NCBI GenBank assembly: GCA_017618135.1
Contig: JAFZUV010000011.1
Span: 62,001-126,000 of the forward strand
Source of the DNA: Clostridia bacterium
GTDB taxonomy: Bacteria > Bacillota > Clostridia > Oscillospirales > Acutalibacteraceae
Length of the DNA: 64,000 nucleotides
Direction of reading: 5' to 3'
Shown: piece by piece, positions 16,658 through 26,440 of the stretch
Layout: each line of letters opens with the position of its first letter
Position numbering within the stretch: the first letter of the stretch is position 1
The notes under the pieces: model-generated
What the model saw: only the letters and a program-made list of their open reading frames with translations
Told to the model about the DNA's origin: nothing
Databases searched by the model: none
Translations under genes and position numbers: made by a program

Positions 16658-18109
16658 ATGGAAGACTACAATGAAAATGTTAATGTTGAGCCGAATAAAG
16701 AAACCACGCCCTACGTCAACCAAAGCACTACGGAAAAAGAACAAATAATCGATAGTGTTAAAGAATCACCGGTGGTTGATGATGAATTGGGCAGTGATGC
16801 CGAGAATTTAAATGAGCAGACCCATACTGATAGTGTACACATTGAAAAAATACCGGATGTTAGCGCCAATAATGGCTTTGAGAGCTTTAATAAAATAACC
16901 TATACTGATAAAAAACCGATTAGCAATTATACGCCATTTAGTAAAGGGTTAAAGTTATTCTGCGCCGCGTTGGCTTTGGTGATACTTCTTGTTGGTGCTT
17001 GTTGGGGCGGATATGCCGTGGGCAGAAACGGTAATCATAAAAGCTTTTACAATAGTGATGTTAAACTTGATCTTTCTGCTAAGCCTAAGGGCGACGGTAT
17101 GACGGCCGCTGAGGTATATAAAGAGCTTAACCCTTCAATAGTCGGTATCAGAGTTTATAATTCGAGTAATGCCTTTGATGCTTCAGGAGTGGTGTATACT
17201 AAGGACGGTTATATTATAACAAACGACCACATATATTCAGAGGTAGGCGCTCCTAAGTTTAAGATTTACACCTTTGACGGTAAGGAGTATGACGCTGAAT
17301 ATGTCGCCGGTGATACAGTGAGTGATTTAGCGGTTTTAAAGATAAAGGGCTCGGTAAGCTTTAAGGTGCCGCAGTTCGGTGATTCAAATGAACTTGTGTG
17401 TGGCGAAGATGTTTTTGCCATAGGCAGACCGAGTGACGCGTCGGATGATACTTCAATTACCGCAGGCACTGTATCTCTTACATCACGCAGGGTAAAATCA
17501 AAAACTAACTATTCATCGCGTTTTATACAGACTGACAGTGCCATAAATCCCGGTTCTTCGGGTGGTGCGCTCAGTAATATGTACGGTCAGGTAGTCGGTA
17601 TTACATCCTCAAAGCTTGCGGGTGATGAATACGACAGGATAGGATTTGCTATCCCTACTGTTACAGTAAAGCGTGTTGTCGATCAGCTGATTTCAAACGG
17701 TAAAGTGACCGATAGGGCAAAGCTCGGCATAACTTATACTGAGATCAATTCTGTTGTAAAACAGCGTGAAAACCGTGCGGCAACGGGTCTGCTAGTTGCA
17801 TCTGTCAGCTCTGACAGCGACCTTTCAGGTAAAGTTTCAAAAGATGATATAATAACCCATGTAAACGGAATTGAGATAACAAAGGATGATGTGGTTCTTG
17901 ATGTTATTGAATCAAGCAAACCGGGTGACACTATTAAGCTGACTGTTATAACTTCTTCGGGGGACGAAAAAGAAATTAACGCTAAGCTCGGAGCCAACAT
18001 TGGTGAATCATGCTTTAATGCTGATGAGTCGCAAGCGGCAAGTTCATCAGAAGATGGTAGCTCCGAAGAACAACCCGGCGGAACTTTTGATTTCCCATTC
18101 GGCGAATAA
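16658..18109 (+). CDS. HtrA/DegP-like membrane-anchored serine protease with PDZ domain
   Basis: A 483-residue quality-control protease. A ~95-residue acidic cytoplasmic N terminus leads to one transmembrane helix (about 100-122), then a trypsin-like domain with His (TNDHIYSE), Asp (SDLAVL) and Ser (NPGSSGGALS), then one PDZ domain (about 360-455) and a Ser/Glu tail. This is the usual Firmicute HtrA layout. The ATG at 16658 has AGGTGG upstream. It lies directly after the two-component pair, so it is probably in the same operon, as with CssRS-HtrA. Confidence 0.93.
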   Translation: MEDYNENVNVEPNKETTPYVNQSTTEKEQIIDSVKESPVVDDELGSDAENLNEQTHTDSVHIEKIPDVSANNGFESFNKITYTDKKPISNYTPFSKGLKLFCAALALVILLVGACWGGYAVGRNGNHKSFYNSDVKLDLSAKPKGDGMTAAEVYKELNPSIVGIRVYNSSNAFDASGVVYTKDGYIITNDHIYSEVGAPKFKIYTFDGKEYDAEYVAGDTVSDLAVLKIKGSVSFKVPQFGDSNELVCGEDVFAIGRPSDASDDTSITAGTVSLTSRRVKSKTNYSSRFIQTDSAINPGSSGGALSNMYGQVVGITSSKLAGDEYDRIGFAIPTVTVKRVVDQLISNGKVTDRAKLGITYTEINSVVKQRENRAATGLLVASVSSDSDLSGKVSKDDIITHVNGIEITKDDVVLDVIESSKPGDTIKLTVITSSGDEKEINAKLGANIGESCFNADESQAASSSEDGSSEEQPGGTFDFPFGE

Positions 18110-18128
18110 TAAACAACACATTGATTTT

Positions 18129-18157
18129 CGGCAGTTTATAACTGCCGGATTTTTTTG
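18129..18157 (+). terminator. Terminator after the HtrA gene
   Basis: Stem CGGCAGT / ACTGCCG with a five-base loop, then a T-run. Confidence 0.9.
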
Positions 18158-18217
18158 CCTTATTTTTTCAATGTGGTTTTTTGTAAATTTGGGCAAGTTA
18201 TATATAGAGGTGTTTTT

Positions 18218-19474
18218 ATGCGATATGTAAATCTTGCTTTCAAATTTATATTTTTTTCGGCTTTGCTGGTTTGTATAACAATATTTACCGCTGTTTTTAT
18301 TCTGAACAAAACAGTAAGCCGCGAATATAAAATAAACAGAGGCGATGTGTTCCGCATAGATTCCGCTATACCTGTAACGGCTGATTTTCCGGGTGTAAAA
18401 GCCCAAAATACTGATTTCAAAAATGTTGGCGATTGCTTTGATGTTGATCTCAAAATTTTTGGTATTATACCGTTTAGTACAGCGAGCGTTACAGTTGTTG
18501 ATGAAACTTATGTGTCGGTGCTTGGTAAACCTTTCGGGATGAAGGTTTATACAAACGGCGTACTTGTGATTTCTGCGGGAGATGTTGAAACGATAGACGG
18601 TGCGGTCAATCCCGCAAAGGAAGCGGGGATAAAGGTTGGAGATTATATAGTCAGCGTAAACGATGAAAAGATAAGCTGTAATGAAGATTTATCACAAATT
18701 GTCGCCGAAAGCGCCGGCGAACCTTTGTCTGTAAGTATAACAAGAAACGGCAAGCACAAAGAACTTACAGTTAAACCTGTGCGCTCTAAAGAGGAGGGCC
18801 TTTACAGAATAGGTATTTGGGTGCGTGACAGCTCGGCGGGCGTAGGTACGCTTACATTTTACAGTGCGGCGAGTGATATAATTTGCGGTCTCGGGCACGG
18901 TATATGCGACAGCGATACAGGTGAACTCTTACAGCCTGAGCACGGTGAGCTTGTAAGTGCCGAAATTATTTCGGTAAAAAAAGGCGCTTCTGGTGATCCC
19001 GGAGAGCTTAAGGGCAGATTTGCTTTGGAAAAAATATCAAACATACTCCTCAATGCCGAAAATGGTGTTTACGGCAGACCGTATACGCCGCTTGAAACAT
19101 CTGATTTAACTAAAGTGGCTCTTAAACAGGAAGTAAAAAACGGCAAAGCACAAATTCTTTGTGCTGTTTCGGGAAATACACCCGAGCTTTATTCCTGTAC
19201 TGTACAAAAGCGTGCCAGCTTTTTAAATTCCCAGACGCAAAATATGGTGGTAACGGTAACCGATGAGCGACTCATAAATCTGACAGGGGGTATCATACAG
19301 GGAATGTCAGGCAGCCCTATTTTGCAGGACGGAAAACTGATAGGAGCCGTAACACATGTTTTTGTAGATGACCCCCAAAAGGGATATGCGGTCTATGCTG
19401 AAAATATGCTTGAAACAGCACAAAAGGTTGCTGATGTTGAGAATGATTCAAACGGGCTTAAAAAGGCGTCCTGA
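18218..19474 (+). CDS. spoIVB: SpoIVB peptidase (S55)
   Basis: A 418-residue secreted sporulation protease. In Bacillus it is made in the forespore and cleaves SpoIVFA to trigger sigma-K processing. An N-terminal signal anchor (1-28) precedes a PDZ domain (about 115-200). The S55 domain has GLGHGICDSDTG (His) and GIIQGMSGSPILQDGKLIGA (Ser), ending TLTHVF-like as AVTHVFVDDPQKGYAVY. The ATG at 18218 has GAGG eight bases upstream. spo0A, which often follows, is absent. Confidence 0.95.
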   Translation: MRYVNLAFKFIFFSALLVCITIFTAVFILNKTVSREYKINRGDVFRIDSAIPVTADFPGVKAQNTDFKNVGDCFDVDLKIFGIIPFSTASVTVVDETYVSVLGKPFGMKVYTNGVLVISAGDVETIDGAVNPAKEAGIKVGDYIVSVNDEKISCNEDLSQIVAESAGEPLSVSITRNGKHKELTVKPVRSKEEGLYRIGIWVRDSSAGVGTLTFYSAASDIICGLGHGICDSDTGELLQPEHGELVSAEIISVKKGASGDPGELKGRFALEKISNILLNAENGVYGRPYTPLETSDLTKVALKQEVKNGKAQILCAVSGNTPELYSCTVQKRASFLNSQTQNMVVTVTDERLINLTGGIIQGMSGSPILQDGKLIGAVTHVFVDDPQKGYAVYAENMLETAQKVADVENDSNGLKKAS

Positions 19475-19491
19475 TTGTGAATTGCTTTTTT

Positions 19492-19520
19492 GTGCGGCCG
19501 CTTGGGTGGCCGCACTGTTG
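19492..19520 (+). terminator. Hairpin after spoIVB, probable terminator
   Basis: Eight-base GC-rich stem GTGCGGCC / GGCCGCAC with an eight-base loop; the following T content is weak. Confidence 0.6.
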
Positions 19521-19634
19521 ATATATTAGTCAATAATCATAATTATTACATCGTATTTAAAAAATTTACATATTATACTTTATAAATCTGAAAATTTATG
19601 GTAACATTAAAATATAAAGTTTAGGAGGTGGCTT

Positions 19635-19832
19635 ATGGCTGTAAGACTAAACCCGGACAGTAATGTTGTAAAAGTAATAAAAGAAGGACTCGAGAGGACC
19701 GGCGGTTATTGTCCGTGCAGAACTGTGCGAACAGAGGAATACAAGTGTATGTGTAAGGAATTTCGCGAGCAAATAGCCGACCCTGATTTTGAGGGCTTTT
19801 GCCACTGTATGCTTTATTACAAATCAAAATAA
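19635..19832 (+). CDS. Ferredoxin-thioredoxin reductase catalytic-subunit-like protein
   Basis: A 65-residue protein with the three cysteine pairs of the FTR catalytic subunit: CPC near 25, CMC near 37 and CHC near 55 (GFCHCMLYYK). In plant-type FTR these bind a 4Fe-4S cluster beside a redox disulfide that reduces thioredoxin. The protein is shorter than the chloroplast subunit and the spacing between pairs differs (9 and 15 residues). The thioredoxin gene begins 13 bases downstream with a strong RBS, supporting a redox partnership. RBS AGGAGGTGG is excellent. Confidence 0.8.
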   Translation: MAVRLNPDSNVVKVIKEGLERTGGYCPCRTVRTEEYKCMCKEFREQIADPDFEGFCHCMLYYKSK

Positions 19833-19845
19833 AGGAGTGTTTAAT

Positions 19846-20160
19846 TTGACAGACTTTGAAATCAAAATTACAGATGAAAACTTTAGCGGTATAGTAGAAA
19901 AATCCGATAAACCGGTGTTGGTCGACTTTTATGCCGATTGGTGCGGACCGTGCCAGATGTTGTCACCGATCATTTCACGGATTGCACAAGATCGTGATGA
20001 TATAATAGTAGGTAAGGTGAATGTTGACGATAACCCTCTGCTTACAGCCAAGTTCGGCATAATGAGTATTCCGATGGTTGCGGTTTTCAAAAACGGAGAA
20101 ATCAAAGCTCAGAAAGTCGGTTATTGTGATAGAGAAGAAATAGAGGATATGCTCGTATGA
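19846..20160 (+). CDS. trxA: Thioredoxin
   Basis: A 104-residue cytosolic disulfide reductase. The active site is WCGPC in VDFYADWCGPCQML, with the cis-Pro loop at SIPMVAVFKNG. The start is TTG at 19846, because AAAGGAG at 19831-19837 lies eight bases upstream and the mature N terminus begins there. It overlaps the dehydrogenase gene by four bases. It is probably reduced by the FTR-like protein encoded just upstream. Confidence 0.93.
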   Translation: MTDFEIKITDENFSGIVEKSDKPVLVDFYADWCGPCQMLSPIISRIAQDRDDIIVGKVNVDDNPLLTAKFGIMSIPMVAVFKNGEIKAQKVGYCDREEIEDMLV

Positions 20161-21191
20161 AAGTTGCATTTTTTGATACAAAATCTTACGACCGTCGTGC
20201 ATTCGAATCGGTTGGAGAAAGTGAAGATATAGAGTTTAAGTTTTTTGAAAGCAAACTAAATCTTGATACCGCTTCACTTGCTTTCGGTTGTGAAGGCGTT
20301 TGTATTTTTGTGAATGATACGGCGGACTCTCAGGTAATTGATAAGCTTTATGAATTGGGTGTTAAGTTAATAGCGCTTCGTTGTGCGGGGTATAATAATG
20401 TTGATGTCAGACATGCTTTCGGAAAGATTCATGTGTTTCATGTTCCGGCGTATTCGCCGCACGCCGTTGCTGAGCACGCTATGGCTTTACTGCTTACAAG
20501 TATCAGGCGTATTCATAAGGCATATATCAGAACCAGGGATTTCAACTTTAGTCTTGACGGACTTACCGGGTTTGACCTTTACGGAAAAACTGTAGGTATT
20601 GTCGGTACAGGTCGTATAGGGAAGGCGTTTGCAGATATATGCAAAGGTTTTGGTATGAACGTTTTGGCTTATGATAAATATCCTGACAGCGAGTTAAGCG
20701 TCAGGTATGTAACTCTTGACGAGTTGTTGGGATGCAGTGAAATAATATCGCTTCATTGTCCGCTAAATAAAGAAACTTATCATATGATAGATTCAAATGC
20801 CATTGAAAAGATGAAAAAGGGCGCCGTAATAATTAACACCTCGCGCGGCGCTCTTATAGACGCAGATGAGCTTTTAGAGGGTATAAAATCACGCAAAATA
20901 GGTGCTGCCTGTCTCGATGTTTATGAGGAAGAAGCGGATATTTTCTTTGAGGATTTTTCAGGTCACATTGTTGACGATGATACTATCGCTCGTCTTATTT
21001 CAATGCCGAATGTTATAGTTACATCACATCAGGCTTTTTTAACAAACGAGGCTTTAGAGAACATTGCAGAGACTACCGTAGAAAACATTAAGGCGTTTTA
21101 CAAAAACGGCACCTGTAAGAACGAGCTTTGCTACAGATGCGGGAAAGCCTCTCATTGCGGCGATGGTTCCAGACCTGAAAAATGCTTTTAG
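20157..21191 (+). CDS. ldhA: D-lactate dehydrogenase family 2-hydroxyacid dehydrogenase
   Basis: A 344-residue NAD-dependent enzyme of the fermentative D-lactate dehydrogenase branch that reduces pyruvate to D-lactate. Motifs are IALRCAGYNNVD (substrate Arg region), the Rossmann GIVGTGRIGKAFADI near 150, NTSRGALID (catalytic Arg), and TSHQAFLTNEAL (catalytic His). It is about 15 residues longer than usual; the extra C-terminal tail has five cysteines (CYRCG, HCGDG, CF) and resembles a metal or redox knuckle. Coupling to thioredoxin hints at redox control, which is inference. Confidence 0.9.
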   Translation: MKVAFFDTKSYDRRAFESVGESEDIEFKFFESKLNLDTASLAFGCEGVCIFVNDTADSQVIDKLYELGVKLIALRCAGYNNVDVRHAFGKIHVFHVPAYSPHAVAEHAMALLLTSIRRIHKAYIRTRDFNFSLDGLTGFDLYGKTVGIVGTGRIGKAFADICKGFGMNVLAYDKYPDSELSVRYVTLDELLGCSEIISLHCPLNKETYHMIDSNAIEKMKKGAVIINTSRGALIDADELLEGIKSRKIGAACLDVYEEEADIFFEDFSGHIVDDDTIARLISMPNVIVTSHQAFLTNEALENIAETTVENIKAFYKNGTCKNELCYRCGKASHCGDGSRPEKCF

Positions 21192-21211
21192 TCTTTTATA
21201 AATTAAATAGA

Positions 21212-21246
21212 AACAGGCGGCTGCATTTGCAGTCGCCTGTTTTTGT
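21212..21246 (+). terminator. Bidirectional terminator between ldhA and the converging ABC gene
   Basis: Stem ACAGGCGNCTGC / GCAGNCGCCTGT with a four-base loop and T-run on the + strand. Confidence 0.9.
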
Positions 21247-21261
21247 AAATACAAAAAATAT

Positions 21262-23862
21262 TTATTCTGTTCTGAGTGCGATTACCGGATCACGCTTCGC
21301 CGCCATACGAGAAGGTAACAATCCGGCAATAAATGTCAGAAGCATACTGATAATTACAAGAGCGATACCGCCGGCAGTCGGTAAAACGGCAAGACCGCCA
21401 ATGTTGGTTATTGCCTCTATAATTGCATTTATGGGAATTAGCAACAGCAGCGTTACTCCGATGCCTATACCACCGGCAAAAAGACCGATAATTATCGTTT
21501 CCGCATTGAATACATTTGATATATCACGCTTTGATGCACCCATTGCTCTGAGAATTCCTATTTCTTTGGTGCGTTCAAGAACCGAAATATAGGTTATAAT
21601 GCCTATCATAATTGATGAAACGACAAGTGAAATGCTGACAAATGCTATCAGTATATAGCTTATTGCATTTATTATAGTTGTTACTGAAGATAGCATAAGA
21701 CCGATGTAATCGGTATAGGTTATACGGTCTTTTTCTTTCACACCCCTGTTATATTTGTTTATTATATTCGCGATGTCTTCTTTTGAATTAAAATCTTTAG
21801 GGTATATGCTTATACCGCTTGGCTCTTCTAAATCAGATATTCCAAGCTTTTTGCAGTTGTCTTCGTAAGTTGCACTGCTTTGTCCGGCTTTTAAATAGTT
21901 TTCAAATTTTAATACTATTTGCTTGTCATCAAGACCTTCAGCCCGCATTGACGAAATGTATCCTTTAAATTGGAGTTGTGCCTGCTGTGGAAGAGTACTT
22001 ACATATGCGTTAAGATCTTCCATTGTATATTCCTTATCTGTTGCAAACGGAAGACCGGTAAACACATCAATATCCGTTTTCTCTTTCTGTTTTTCAACAA
22101 TTTCGGTTTTGTTTATCTCGTTAATCAGCTCGGTCATTAATGAGCTTAAATATCCTACGCTTCCGCTGGATGATGTGTTAGCCGCCGAGTTGCTTTGGGC
22201 TTTAAGTATCCCTGCGACTCTTATTTCTCGAGCACTTCCGAGAGCGTTTTGTAAATAAAGCTCATCTTCGCTCATATCATCGTATGTTCCCATATCATTA
22301 ATCTTATAATAGTCAGTGTTCAGCAGCACCTTAAATCGCAAATTCAATATTTCATCAAAAGTGTAACTGGTTTCGGTAGGCTTTTTAAGTTTTTCACCGT
22401 TTTGTGCCTTTTTAATCATTTCTTTAAGCTCGTCTGCGTCTTTAAGGCCCAGGCAGTACAGCGTATAATCGCTGATTTGGTTGTTTTTGTCAACAATCAC
22501 AACGACCTCATTCGGACTTTGCGGCATGCCTCCTGCCAGTATTTCATACTGTTTTTCCAGCAACTCTTTATTATCGATAAGCTCCTGCCAAACATCACTG
22601 TTACTCATTGTCATACTTGAAGAGTAGGGGGTACTGCCTCTTGTAAAGCCTAAATCCTCAAATATACTGCTGGGGTTCACCTTATAGCCCTCAGGCGTAT
22701 AGACATTCAGCGCTGTCTTGTATGAGTATTTAATATCAGAACTGTAGTTTTTAATTTTAGATTTTTTGTTTTCTATATATTCTTTGAAAAGCTTAAGATT
22801 GTTTTCGTTTGAACCGTTTATCATAGATGTCATCATATCGGTCATAATGTTATTTGAATAGATTTTATTCTCATCTCGTCCTTCTTTAGGTTTGTTAGAG
22901 TCCATAAGTTCAGAGATAATATCACCGATGTTTGTTCCACTTTGTTCAATCACAATAGGATAGCTTGAAAGTGTATCTTCTTCAACACGGTTGATATAGG
23001 CGTTTACGCCGTTTGAAAGTGAGAGAATAAGCGCAATACCAATTATACCGATTGACCCTGCAAATGCAGTAAGTATGGTTCGGGCTTTTTTGGTCATAAG
23101 ATTATTAAGCGAGAGTGAAAAAGCCGTAAACCACGACATTGAAGGTTTTTTGACCTTTTTTGCCGCTTCCTGCTCATATGATGGTGAATATGGGTTTGTA
23201 TCACCTGTAATTCTGCCGTCCAAAAGATTAACAATTCTCGTAGAATAATTATGGGCGAGTTCGGGATTGTGAGTTACCATAATTACCAGCCGATCCTCTG
23301 CAATCTCTTTTAAAAGTTCCATAATTTGAACGCTGGTTTCACTATCCAATGCTCCGGTTGGCTCGTCGGCAAGCAGTATTTTCGGGTTGTTAACAAGAGC
23401 GCGTGCAATAGCCACCCGCTGCATTTGACCGCCCGACATCTGGTTGGGCTTCTTATTGATTTGGTCGCCCAGACCTACGCGGTTTAGAACTTCGATTGCG
23501 CGTTTTCTGCGTTCGGCACGCGACACACCTGATAATGTCAATGAAAGCTCAACATTTTTAAGCACGCTTTGATGAGGAATAAGATTATAGCTTTGAAAAA
23601 CAAAACCTATTGTGTGGTTTCGGTAGGTGTCCCAATCACGATCACGATATTTTTCTGTTGAAATCCCGGATATTTCCATAACACCGCTTTCGTAGCGATC
23701 AAGACCTCCTATTATATTAAGTAATGTGGTTTTGCCACAACCGGAAGGTCCGAGTATCGAGACAAATTCGCTATCTCTGAATGCAATACTTACACCGTTA
23801 AGCGCGGTAACCCAAGTATCACCCGTTTTATATATTTTGGTTATATTTTTGAGCTCCAGCAT
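21262..23862 (-). CDS. ABC transporter, fused ATPase-FtsX permease (MacB-like)
   Basis: An 866-residue single-chain exporter half. The ATPase domain (1-225) has Walker A GPSGCGKTT, signature MSGGQMQRVAIARAL and Walker B ILLADEPTGALD. TM1 is at about 262-285, then a ~440-residue extracellular domain, then three C-terminal TMs with the FtsX motif SVLERTKEIGILRAMGAS. MacB-type proteins transmit conformational change across the membrane to extrude peptides or regulate hydrolases. The ATG at 23862 is chosen because GGAGA lies six bases upstream; the ATG at 23880 has a poorly spaced RBS. Confidence 0.93.
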   Translation of the reverse strand: MLELKNITKIYKTGDTWVTALNGVSIAFRDSEFVSILGPSGCGKTTLLNIIGGLDRYESGVMEISGISTEKYRDRDWDTYRNHTIGFVFQSYNLIPHQSVLKNVELSLTLSGVSRAERRKRAIEVLNRVGLGDQINKKPNQMSGGQMQRVAIARALVNNPKILLADEPTGALDSETSVQIMELLKEIAEDRLVIMVTHNPELAHNYSTRIVNLLDGRITGDTNPYSPSYEQEAAKKVKKPSMSWFTAFSLSLNNLMTKKARTILTAFAGSIGIIGIALILSLSNGVNAYINRVEEDTLSSYPIVIEQSGTNIGDIISELMDSNKPKEGRDENKIYSNNIMTDMMTSMINGSNENNLKLFKEYIENKKSKIKNYSSDIKYSYKTALNVYTPEGYKVNPSSIFEDLGFTRGSTPYSSSMTMSNSDVWQELIDNKELLEKQYEILAGGMPQSPNEVVVIVDKNNQISDYTLYCLGLKDADELKEMIKKAQNGEKLKKPTETSYTFDEILNLRFKVLLNTDYYKINDMGTYDDMSEDELYLQNALGSAREIRVAGILKAQSNSAANTSSSGSVGYLSSLMTELINEINKTEIVEKQKEKTDIDVFTGLPFATDKEYTMEDLNAYVSTLPQQAQLQFKGYISSMRAEGLDDKQIVLKFENYLKAGQSSATYEDNCKKLGISDLEEPSGISIYPKDFNSKEDIANIINKYNRGVKEKDRITYTDYIGLMLSSVTTIINAISYILIAFVSISLVVSSIMIGIITYISVLERTKEIGILRAMGASKRDISNVFNAETIIIGLFAGGIGIGVTLLLLIPINAIIEAITNIGGLAVLPTAGGIALVIISMLLTFIAGLLPSRMAAKRDPVIALRTE

Positions 23863-23939
23863 ATGATCTCTCCGTTTCATTAGTCCTGTTAATATTATAT
23901 CAATAGTTTATAACAAAAATATGAACTGAATAAAAATAA

Positions 23940-23968
23940 TTGCCAAATTTAAAAAATGGTGATATAAT
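23940..23968 (+). promoter_or_regulatory. Promoter of the class A PBP gene
   Basis: TTGCCA (23940-23945), 17 bases, TATAAT (23963-23968). The RBS downstream lies in a run of seven G (23992-23998). Confidence 0.85.
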
Positions 23969-24007
23969 ATTTGAGTAGGTTTTATAATTCTGGGGGGGTG
24001 AAGTGCT

Positions 24008-26302
24008 TTGGAAAAACCTTTTAAATGGCTGTGCTTGTTTATGACGGTTGTAATACTCGTTTCCTCGGTACTTCTTGCTTCATCGGTAAAAGATTTTTTG
24101 AATACGATTGATAGTATTGTCGGCGGTAAGGAAGTAGTGACCGACATTAAGAACTATGAGCTTAACATGACTTCAGTGGTTTATTTTCAAAATGATATGG
24201 GCGCTTGGGAAGAGTATCAACGGCTTCATGGTGACGAAAACCGTATTTGGGTAGACATAGAGAATATTCCTCAGCGGCTTATTGATGCATTTATTGCCAT
24301 TGAGGATCAGCGTTTTTACAAGCATGGCGGCGTTGACTGGAAACGCACATTATCAGCGTTTATAAACTATCTGCCTTTCGTTAATATTTATAATTCAAAT
24401 CAGGGTGGCTCTACTATTACACAGCAGCTTATAAAAAATATAACTAACGATAGAGACAAGAGCGTTAACCGTAAATTCAGGGAAATATTGCGTGCCCAGT
24501 ATATTGAGAAAGAGTTGAGCAAAAAGGAAATACTCGAGGCGTATCTCAACACAATATCTCTCGGAAGCGGTATTTGCGGTGTTCAGGTTGCCGCTAACTA
24601 TTACTTCAATAAGGATGTTGCTCAGTTATCCATAGCCGAATGTGCTTCGCTTGCGGCAATAACCAAAAACCCTTCTAAATACAATCCCGATACTAAACCT
24701 GCTGATAATCAGAAGCGCCGTAAATCCGTTTTGGATAAAATGTTTGATTTAGGTATGATAAGCTCCAAAGAATACCAAACCGCGGTCGAAAGCGAAGTTA
24801 TTGTCAATAAGGCGCAACAAAGCAATTTTGAATTACCAATAAACAGTTATTACATTGACACGCTTATCAGCGATATTTCAGCCGATTTGGCGCAATTAAA
24901 AGGTATTACAGAAGAGTCTGCGTCAAAGCTTTTATATAACGGCGGTTTCAGAATTTATTCCACAATTAATCCATCAATACAAGAGAAAATGGAAGAGGTC
25001 TACAAAGACGTGGATAAATATTTCCCAATAAAATCGCGCAAGGATAAAGAAAAAAGTGTTCAATCCGCAATGACGATTTTGGATTATGAGGGTAATATAA
25101 AAGGTATTATCGGCGGCGTTGGTGAAAAAAAGGTGAATAGGGGTCTTAATCGTGCGTGGGAGTCTCCGCGTCAGCCCGGATCTACTATGAAACCGCTCGG
25201 CGCGTATTCTCTCGCGATTGACAGAGGCATTATTTCTTATTCCAGTGTAGTTGATGATAAACCCGTACCTAATTATTACGGAAACGGCAAAGCGGGTCCG
25301 CGCGAATGGTACGGTGGTTACGAGGGCAGAATAAAGGTTCGTCGTGCGATTGCACATTCCGCTAATACCATACCCATACAGCTTATAAGCAAAATAGGGC
25401 TTGAAGATGCATACTCATTTTTAAAATATGATTTGAACTTTACCTATTTATCTGAGGTTGACATAAATCCCGCCTCTCTTGCAATAGGTGGTTGTGAGTA
25501 CGGAATTACAACTACACAGTCAGCAGCCGCATATTCGATTTTTGGTAATCACGGTATATACAATAAGCCGAAAACCTATTATAAGGTAACGGATGCAAAC
25601 GGAAGTATCGTATTATCCAGAGAAGAGGGAAGACAGGTTTTGAAACCTGAGGCGGCTGATATTATGAACAAGCTGCTTCAGGGAGTTATATATGACGAGG
25701 GCGGAACCGGCAGAAAAGCCGCAGGTTATAGCAGTATGCGCGCGTACGGTAAAACAGGTACCTCTTCAGAGGCTAATGACTCCTGGTTTGTAGGCGGCAG
25801 TCCTTATTATTTTGCGAGCGTATGGTGCGGTTTTGACCAACCTGAGAATATGAAGGTCACAACTCTGGCGTCCACCGTTTGGCGGACGGTTATGTCAGAA
25901 ATTCATAAAAAACTTCCAAAAAAAGATTTTGAGATGAGCAACAGTATTATCAAGGCAAGCTTTTGTACTAATACGGGACTGAAAGCCGGACCTAATTGCA
26001 ATACAGAGACCGGATACTGCGTTCCGGGTGTATATTATAAGCAATGTGATGGTGTTCATATTTACGAGGACGAGAAAACACCCGATTTTGTCGGTGAGTT
26101 AACATCTTCGCAGGATACAACCACACAGTCCTCTTCGCAGGCGGCAACGCCTGATATGCAGAATAATGAGTCGTCTTCAGGTACGGCTTCTTCTGGTAGT
26201 GAGACTTCATCATTGACATCATCCTCATCATCCGGGGCAGGTTCGTCAACTGCCTCAGATAGTTCGCAACAAGGTACAGGTTCTACAAATTCATCTAATT
26301 AA
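24008..26302 (+). CDS. Class A penicillin-binding protein (PBP1A family)
   Basis: A 764-residue bifunctional peptidoglycan synthase. A signal anchor (about 8-28) is followed by the GT51 glycosyltransferase: AIEDQRFYKHGGVDW (catalytic Glu near 98), QGGSTITQQLIKN and EILEAYLN. The transpeptidase has SxxK (PGSTMKP, near 391), SxN (HSANTIP) and KTG (YGKTGTSS, near 581). The last ~80 residues are a Ser/Thr-rich low-complexity wall-spanning tail. The start is TTG at 24008. Confidence 0.95.
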   Translation: MEKPFKWLCLFMTVVILVSSVLLASSVKDFLNTIDSIVGGKEVVTDIKNYELNMTSVVYFQNDMGAWEEYQRLHGDENRIWVDIENIPQRLIDAFIAIEDQRFYKHGGVDWKRTLSAFINYLPFVNIYNSNQGGSTITQQLIKNITNDRDKSVNRKFREILRAQYIEKELSKKEILEAYLNTISLGSGICGVQVAANYYFNKDVAQLSIAECASLAAITKNPSKYNPDTKPADNQKRRKSVLDKMFDLGMISSKEYQTAVESEVIVNKAQQSNFELPINSYYIDTLISDISADLAQLKGITEESASKLLYNGGFRIYSTINPSIQEKMEEVYKDVDKYFPIKSRKDKEKSVQSAMTILDYEGNIKGIIGGVGEKKVNRGLNRAWESPRQPGSTMKPLGAYSLAIDRGIISYSSVVDDKPVPNYYGNGKAGPREWYGGYEGRIKVRRAIAHSANTIPIQLISKIGLEDAYSFLKYDLNFTYLSEVDINPASLAIGGCEYGITTTQSAAAYSIFGNHGIYNKPKTYYKVTDANGSIVLSREEGRQVLKPEAADIMNKLLQGVIYDEGGTGRKAAGYSSMRAYGKTGTSSEANDSWFVGGSPYYFASVWCGFDQPENMKVTTLASTVWRTVMSEIHKKLPKKDFEMSNSIIKASFCTNTGLKAGPNCNTETGYCVPGVYYKQCDGVHIYEDEKTPDFVGELTSSQDTTTQSSSQAATPDMQNNESSSGTASSGSETSSLTSSSSSGAGSSTASDSSQQGTGSTNSSN

Positions 26303-26332
26303 TTGTTTAGCGATAAGTCATTTTATTATGTT

Positions 26333-26386
26333 ACAAAAGGCGGAAGCAAAAGTAGCTTACTTGTACGATGCTTCTGCTTTTTTGTA
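26333..26386 (+). terminator. Terminator after the PBP gene
   Basis: Long imperfect stem (GCGGAAGCA / TGCTTCTGC) enclosing a smaller AGTA/TACT hairpin, then six T. Confidence 0.8.
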
Positions 26387-26398
26387 ATAAAAACATAC

Positions 26399-26426
26399 TT
26401 GACAAACACTTGTGTTGTGGTATAAT
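26399..26426 (+). promoter_or_regulatory. Promoter of tRNA-His
   Basis: TTGACA (26399-26404), 16-base spacer, TATAAT (26421-26426). Confidence 0.88.
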
Positions 26427-26440
26427 AGTCATTGCGTTAC

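Noticed and set aside
23992-23998. Seven-G run in the PBP RBS as a phase-variation tract
   Set aside because: Seven G is short, and variation would only alter RBS spacing slightly; no supporting evidence.
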